Assembly: GCF_003234965.1 (NCBI RefSeq)
Contig: NZ_QKVK01000007.1
Coordinates: forward strand, 186,001-250,000
DNA length: 64,000 nt
Origin: Aestuariivirga litoralis
Lineage (GTDB): Bacteria; Pseudomonadota; Alphaproteobacteria; Rhizobiales; Aestuariivirgaceae
Direction: 5' to 3'
Numbering within the stretch: the stretch's first letter is position 1; every line of letters begins with the position of its first letter. The notes beneath the pieces are model-generated. The model saw only the letters and a list, made by a program, of their open reading frames with translations, was not told the DNA's origin and searched no databases. The translations under genes and the position numbers were made by a program. Of this stretch, positions 59,592 through 64,000 are shown piece after piece.

Positions 59592-61211
59592 TCAGCTCCG
59601 CGTGTCGAATGCCAGCACGTCGCCCGCACGGGTGACGTGGTGTGAGGGGAAGCCTGCAACGATGCCCGGCAACATGTCGATCGACGTCACGGGTTCCTCA
59701 TGAAATTCAGTGGGACTCAGGACCGTGATGCGCATCGGCCTGATGCCCTGGCCATAGTGCTTCGGGCTGTCCTGCATCAGGCGTATCAGCGAGCCGTCCG
59801 CCTGCCGCCCGATGTAGCCGGCGTTGCGCCCCGTGCCATTCGCCGCATTGCCATACAGCGCCTTCGCATTGACGGGATGCGGCGTGAAACGGCCGGAGAA
59901 CAGATCATCGGTGAAATGAATCTGCAGATGACGGTTGGGTGAGCCATGGACGGAGGTTATCAGATACCATAGTCCGGCCTCCTGGATGAGCATGCTGTCC
60001 ACCGCATCAAGTCCGAACAGCAGCCGCCGACGCAGCCGCCAGCGTGCCGGCCAGCTTTCGCAGACAAAGAGGTCGACCGCAAAGCGCTTGTGCGTCTCGG
60101 GGATCATGTGGGCCTCGCCCTCGAGATCAAAGACGCATGGAAACGAGGCATGGCTGTCGAGAGCGGCATAGCCCGGGCCCAGCTGCACGGGAGCCTGCGA
60201 CACCAGCTTCATGCCGTCATCGATTTCAGCGACGGTCAGAAAGCCGCGGTCCTCGCGATAGGTGAACTCCTCCATGAAGAGCCAGAAACGCCCGTGGCGG
60301 CGCGTGATGAAGGGGTCCGCAAGGAATCCTCCGCGCGGTCCTGGAACAGGTACCTCGGTGCCATCGCAGACGTTCCGGAGTTTCACGGTGTAATGATCGC
60401 CGAACACCGCCCCCTTCCAGCCGTCGATGCGGGTGTCATTGAACAGCCTGGCCTGGTGCCGGAACCGGTGCATGCTTTTCCGCGTGGCAGCGACAAGCCG
60501 CTCGGACGGGTCCGTCCATAGCGGACGCCAGTTGGGCACCATGGATCGCGTGTGAAGCATCGGGCTGGGGCGTGCCGATCCGATGTCGACATCCTCTCCC
60601 GCCGGTTCAAGTGATCCCGTGAAGACGGCCCTTGCGAGAAGGCCGTTCAGCAGGGCTTCGCAATGTGCCGGGGTGGAGGAGGCCGCTCCGGCGCCAGCCT
60701 CGCTCGCCCAGTCCGCCACCAGTTGCCGCCCCACGGGTGAGGCCATGTCGAAGCCCACGGCGTCAGCGGACCAGGCACGCAGGTGGCGGGTCTCGAGCGG
60801 CACGTCGAGGCCATCCAGCAGGCCGGCGCTGCAGGTCCGCGCGATCGGCGCCTGTCTGCGCAACCCCCAGAAGCCTTGCTGCGCGGCCGCTTGCACAGCC
60901 GGGTCAATGCCGGTCCGGAACAGTGTTCCGCAGTCAAACCAGAACAGCACGTCCGAATGCCCGGCAGCGGCATCCTGCAGCAAGGCAGGCGGCGATGTGC
61001 CGTCCCGCGGTGGCGTGCGCAGCACCGCCCAGCCGAAGCGCCGCGAAAGCAGGGCCCTGTCATCCGCTGAAAGACCCAGATCATAAACCGCCCAGTTGGC
61101 ACGCTTGTCGATCCCGTGGCGGGCCGCAGACAGCAGGAACTGCATGAGCGTCCGGGCCTGAAGATGGTTCGCCGCAGTGACGACGAGCGGGTGAGGGAGC
61201 CGCGCCGTCAT
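59592..61211 (-). CDS. Two-part protein: glycosyltransferase-like N-half and GINT1-type beta-propeller C-half
   Basis: In this 539-aa protein, residues about 10-200 hold a WFDCGTLF-type DxD-like segment. Residues about 255-530 resemble the beta-propeller domain first named in plant GINT1: GGFLADPFITRRHGRFWLFM, SFPCVFDLEGEAHMIPETHK and a late KALYGNAANGTGRNAGY. The ATG at 61211 begins the natural N-terminus; the frame is open further. It likely modifies sugars together with the HtrL-like gene. Confidence in the fold is moderate, in the function low. Confidence 0.65.
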   Translation of the reverse strand: MTARLPHPLVVTAANHLQARTLMQFLLSAARHGIDKRANWAVYDLGLSADDRALLSRRFGWAVLRTPPRDGTSPPALLQDAAAGHSDVLFWFDCGTLFRTGIDPAVQAAAQQGFWGLRRQAPIARTCSAGLLDGLDVPLETRHLRAWSADAVGFDMASPVGRQLVADWASEAGAGAASSTPAHCEALLNGLLARAVFTGSLEPAGEDVDIGSARPSPMLHTRSMVPNWRPLWTDPSERLVAATRKSMHRFRHQARLFNDTRIDGWKGAVFGDHYTVKLRNVCDGTEVPVPGPRGGFLADPFITRRHGRFWLFMEEFTYREDRGFLTVAEIDDGMKLVSQAPVQLGPGYAALDSHASFPCVFDLEGEAHMIPETHKRFAVDLFVCESWPARWRLRRRLLFGLDAVDSMLIQEAGLWYLITSVHGSPNRHLQIHFTDDLFSGRFTPHPVNAKALYGNAANGTGRNAGYIGRQADGSLIRLMQDSPKHYGQGIRPMRITVLSPTEFHEEPVTSIDMLPGIVAGFPSHHVTRAGDVLAFDTRS

Positions 61212-61342
61212 TCTATCGTCACCGGGCTGGTGAGGGATCTGATCACGCGGTGAACTGCTGGTCCTGAGGGCGCATCGGCTGGGTCTAACAAGGGCCGCCC
61301 GAGCTGACAAGCACGGGCCACGGCCCTCGCCCGGCGGCAGGG

Positions 61343-61418
61343 TGGTGGGCCCACCAGGACTCGAACCTGGAACCAGACGGTTATGAGCCGTCAGCTCTAA
61401 CCATTGAGCTATGGGCCC
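61343..61418 (-). tRNA. tRNA with CAU anticodon, probably tRNA-Ile2 (lysidine type)
   Basis: On the minus strand the 76-base gene starts GGGCCCATAGCTCAATGG and ends with an encoded CCA. The acceptor GGGCCCA/TGGGCCC, anticodon stem GACGG/CCGTC with loop CTCATAA and T arm CCAGG/CCTGG all pair. The anticodon is CAU. The body resembles bacterial tRNA-Ile2 (GGTTAGAGC in the D arm and CTCATAA loop) more than elongator Met, so reading of AUA after TilS modification is inferred. Confidence 0.93.
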
Positions 61419-61472
61419 CCACGCGAGGGGATGGCTACAGCAATTCGCGCCGCCATGCTATAGGCTGCGGCG

Positions 61473-62927
61473 ATGGAACATGACCTCACGCCGGAAGCCG
61501 CTGTCGAGCAGCTCATTCACCTCTACCGCCAGTCGACCACCCGCCTCAAGGACTGCCTTGAGCGCTATTTCGACACCCGCGAGCCCCCCACACTCGAGGA
61601 GCGCCGGAGCTTCACCTACCCCGAGCTTCGGGTCGAATACCGCTCCGGCGGGGTCCAGCCGCGAATCGCCCGCGCCTATGCCAAGTTCCAGGGGCCGGGC
61701 ACCTACGCGACGACCGTCACCCATCCGGAGCATTTCAGCCGCTACCTCATTGAACAGCTGCGCTACCTGGTGAAGGATTACGGCGCCGCGATCTCCGTCC
61801 ACCCCTCCGATCAGGAGATCCCCTACCCCTATGTGCTGGACCAGGGCGACGACCTTGGACGCAATGGCGTGACCGCCGCCGAGCTGACGCTCCACTTCCC
61901 TGCGCCGAAGCTCGCCCAGGTGGGCGACGAGGTGCCGGACGGCGACTGGGCACACAAGCCGGGCCACCCGCTGCCGCTCGCACTGTTCGATGCCGTGCGC
62001 GTCGACTATTCCCTGAAGCGGCTGCAGCACTACACCGGCACCAACTGGCGCGCCGTGCAGCCATGGATCCTGCTCACCAACTACCACCGCTATGTCGACC
62101 AGTTCGTGAAGTGGGGGTTGGAGCAACTGTCGCGTGACAGCCCGTGGTCGGTGCTCTACCTGCCGGGCGGGGGAAAGATCACCCGCGGCATGGCGCCGGC
62201 GGAGGCGGAGGCGATCATTGCCGGCTCGCAGTGGCACCGTTTCCAGATGCCGGCCTATCACCTGTCACGCGGCGACGGGCATGGTGGCGTGACGCTGGTC
62301 AACATCGGCGTTGGCCCGTCGAACGCCAAGAACATCACCGATCATCTCGCGGTGCTGAGGCCCCATTGCTGGCTGATGGTCGGCCACTGCGGCGGCCTGC
62401 GCCAGAGCCAGCGCATCGGCGACTATGTTCTGGCCCATGGCTATCTCCGCCAGGACCATATTCTGGATGAGCTGGTGCCGCCGGAAATCCCCATTCCGGC
62501 CCTGGCCGAAGTCCAGGTGGCGCTGCAGGAGGCAGCCGCACGCGTCACCGGAGAACGTGGCGACGCGCTGAAGGAGCGGCTCCGCACCGGCACGGTCGTC
62601 ACCAATGACGACCGCAACTGGGAGCTCCGCTGGACCCAGGAGCTCCGCCGCATCAACCTGTCCCGTGCCATCGCGGTCGACATGGAATCCGGCACGCTTG
62701 CGGCACAGGGCTATCGCTTCCGGGTTCCCTACGGCACGCTGCTCTGCGTTTCGGACAAGCCGCTGCATGGTGAAATCAAGCTGCCGGGAGCCGCCAATGC
62801 CTTCTATGACCGGGCGGTGGGCGAGCACCTGCTCATCGGGCTGGAGACCATCGAGCAGCTGCGTGGCAATGTCGGCCAGCTCCACTCCCGCAAGCTCCGC
62901 AGCTTCGACGAACCGCCCTTCCGGTGA
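61473..62927 (+). CDS. amn: AMP nucleosidase
   Basis: This 484-aa enzyme cleaves AMP to adenine and ribose 5-phosphate. Family features are the N-terminal AMP nucleosidase domain with VEYRSGGVQPRIARAYAKFQ, and a C-terminal nucleoside-phosphorylase-like domain with VNIGVGPSNAKNITDHLAVL, MVGHCGGLRQSQRIGDYVLA and the MESG motif in VDMESGTLAAQGY. It lies 55 bases after the divergent tRNA and is unrelated to the photosynthesis genes. Confidence 0.93.
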   Translation: MEHDLTPEAAVEQLIHLYRQSTTRLKDCLERYFDTREPPTLEERRSFTYPELRVEYRSGGVQPRIARAYAKFQGPGTYATTVTHPEHFSRYLIEQLRYLVKDYGAAISVHPSDQEIPYPYVLDQGDDLGRNGVTAAELTLHFPAPKLAQVGDEVPDGDWAHKPGHPLPLALFDAVRVDYSLKRLQHYTGTNWRAVQPWILLTNYHRYVDQFVKWGLEQLSRDSPWSVLYLPGGGKITRGMAPAEAEAIIAGSQWHRFQMPAYHLSRGDGHGGVTLVNIGVGPSNAKNITDHLAVLRPHCWLMVGHCGGLRQSQRIGDYVLAHGYLRQDHILDELVPPEIPIPALAEVQVALQEAAARVTGERGDALKERLRTGTVVTNDDRNWELRWTQELRRINLSRAIAVDMESGTLAAQGYRFRVPYGTLLCVSDKPLHGEIKLPGAANAFYDRAVGEHLLIGLETIEQLRGNVGQLHSRKLRSFDEPPFR

Positions 62928-62983
62928 TGCCCCACTGGCGCCGCAATCTGTGCCCATCCAGTTGCCACCTGAAGGAGAGCATC

Positions 62984-63697
62984 ATGAAGCGCATGAGTTT
63001 CGCCACCGCCGCCATCCTGGGCATGCTTGCCGCCGCATCCCCCGCCCTTGCCGAAGGAGGTAAATTGCCCCGCATCATCTCGCTCACCGGCCATGGGGAG
63101 GTGCGCAGCGCGCCGGATCTCGCCTATGTCACCTCCGGCGTCGTCAGCCAGGGGGCGACCGCAGCCGAGGCACTGGCCGCCAACACGCAGGCGATGAATG
63201 ACCTCTTCGCTGCGCTCAAGTCCTCAGGCATCGAGGACAGGGACATCCAGACCTCCAATTTCTCGGTCCAGCCGCGCTACGACTTCCAGAATGGCCAGGC
63301 GCCGAAGCTGATGGGATATGACGTCACCAACAACGTCACCGTGACGCTCCGCAAGATTGAGGGCCTTGGCCCCCTGCTCGACAAGCTGGTGCAGAATGGC
63401 TCCAACCAGATCAGCGGCATCAGCTTCGATGTCGCCAAGCCCCAGGATGCCATGGACGAAGCCCGCAAGCTTGCCACGGCGGATGCGACCCGCAAGGCCA
63501 AGGTCTATGCCGCGGCCATGGGCATCGAACTCGGCCCCGTCATGCAGGTGAGCGAAGGAAGTGCCGCCCAGCCGCCCATGCCAATGGTACGAGGCGCCAT
63601 GATGAAAGCCGACATGGCTGCGGCGGCTCCCGTGCCGGTAGCAGCCGGCGAGCAGACGATTGCAGTCGACGTCAACGTGATCTGGGAAATCAAGTAA
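62984..63697 (+). CDS. SIMPL-domain periplasmic protein
   Basis: This 237-aa protein has a signal peptide (cut near ALAEG) and a SIMPL (DUF541) domain: ISLTGHGEVRSAPDLAYVTS, the IEDRDIQTSNFSVQPRYDF stretch and a QTIAVDVNVIWEIK C-terminus. Such proteins are small periplasmic oligomers, some linked to oxidative stress. GAAGGAGA precedes the ATG by 7 bases; the upstream open frame is not used. Confidence 0.88.
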   Translation: MKRMSFATAAILGMLAAASPALAEGGKLPRIISLTGHGEVRSAPDLAYVTSGVVSQGATAAEALAANTQAMNDLFAALKSSGIEDRDIQTSNFSVQPRYDFQNGQAPKLMGYDVTNNVTVTLRKIEGLGPLLDKLVQNGSNQISGISFDVAKPQDAMDEARKLATADATRKAKVYAAAMGIELGPVMQVSEGSAAQPPMPMVRGAMMKADMAAAAPVPVAAGEQTIAVDVNVIWEIK

Positions 63698-63737
63698 CCG
63701 ACATTGCGGGCCGGCATGGGCATGATAATCTCGGTTC

Positions 63738-64000
63738 ATGCCGGTTCTCGAACGTGACCCGTGGCGCTTGCAGTATTTCGAGCATGTTCCGTGTCCGGAG
63801 CATGTCGTCATTCCCACGGATGATCCGGATTGCTGGCTGCTTTCTCCCGCGCATCGCTGGATCTACGACAAGCTGAAGGTGGCGGAAACCCAGGCCCTCT
63901 CCGCCGGTCCGCATGGCGTGATGCCGGCATCATTTCCCGTGTTCTCGAAGCCCGTCACCAACCTCAAGGGCATGGGGATCGGCAGCCGCGTGATCCGCTC
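63738..64000 (+). CDS. Unrecognised gene, 3' truncated by the window edge
   Basis: The frame from ATG 63738 is open to the window end (87 codons and part of one more). It begins MPVLERDPWRLQYFEHVPCP and contains SPAHRWIYDKLKVAETQ and PVFSKPVTNLKGMGIGS. It has no signal peptide. The pattern looks like a conserved soluble enzyme, but I do not recognise the family. It follows the SIMPL gene by 40 bases. Confidence 0.7.
   Translation, partial: MPVLERDPWRLQYFEHVPCPEHVVIPTDDPDCWLLSPAHRWIYDKLKVAETQALSAGPHGVMPASFPVFSKPVTNLKGMGIGSRVIR

Noticed and set aside
61343-61418. Assignment of the CAU tRNA as elongator or initiator methionine
   Set aside because: The body matches tRNA-Ile2 better, and it lacks the initiator features of three GC pairs in the anticodon stem and an unpaired position 1; elongator Met remains a minor possibility.

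Overview
The window is most of an alphaproteobacterial photosynthesis gene cluster (about 1-49,500) followed by about 14 kb of chromosomal genes. It has type II reaction centre genes (pufL, pufM, puhA), a tetraheme pufC, LH1 (pufBA) and LH2 (pucBA), and a nearly complete bacteriochlorophyll a pathway from 5-aminolevulinate. The carotenoid set is crtIB, crtCD and crtEF with no crtA here, which points to a spirilloxanthin-type pathway. The only ring-cyclase gene seen is the O2-dependent acsF. bchE, bchJ, bchI and pufX are not in the window; bchI may lie just left of the truncated bchD. This suggests an aerobic or microaerobic phototroph. Gene order, pufC and the REP elements suit Hyphomicrobiales or a related order, but the genus cannot be fixed from the sequence alone.

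Layout of the cluster. 1-2300: bchD (5' truncated) and bchO. 2352-4997: crtI, crtB and an overlapping 35-codon membrane-protein gene. 5143-7511 (minus): crtD-crtC, divergent from crtE-crtF (7613-9704). 10207-21668: one long plus-strand superoperon, bchCXYZ-pufQBALMC-pucBAC plus a repeat protein. 21691-23010: eight REP copies flanking a GIY-YIG gene. 23023-28685 (minus): bchG, a PucC-family carrier, bchP, tspO, a 99-aa membrane protein, cycA and fni. 28740-31820: an AT-richer inserted island with a methyltransferase and a rhamnan-synthesis-F-like gene. 31825-34000 (minus): ppaA-ppsR. 34271-49491: bchFNBHLM-lhaA-puhABC-orf98-acsF-puhE-hemA.

Regulation is visible. Palindromes TGT-N12-ACA (the PpsR/CrtJ operator) lie upstream of crtI, between crtD and crtE, twice in tandem before bchC and upstream of bchG, with near-matches between ppaA and bchF. 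The repressor PpsR and its B12-binding antirepressor PpaA are encoded in the cluster. Hairpins at pufQ-pufB and pufA-pufL fit differential puf mRNA decay.

Beyond the cluster (49,546-64,000) there are a DUF2177 protein and a tightly overlapping minus-strand operon: family 2 glycosyltransferase, HlyD-like protein, zinc-ribbon protein and cytochrome c. A plus-strand operon follows: two Lin0512 paralogues, an N-acylamino-acid-racemase-like enolase and a GNAT protein. Then come another cytochrome c, a degenerate-ATPase/GNAT fusion, two glycosyltransferase-like genes, a tRNA with CAU anticodon (probably Ile2), amn, a SIMPL-domain protein and a truncated gene.

The most unusual items are a 53-residue Asn/Thr/Ala repeat inside CrtE, the puc-operon protein with five 16-residue repeats, the coupling of a cytochrome c to a polysaccharide synthase operon, the REP/GIY-YIG block, and the lack of a normal start codon for crtC.
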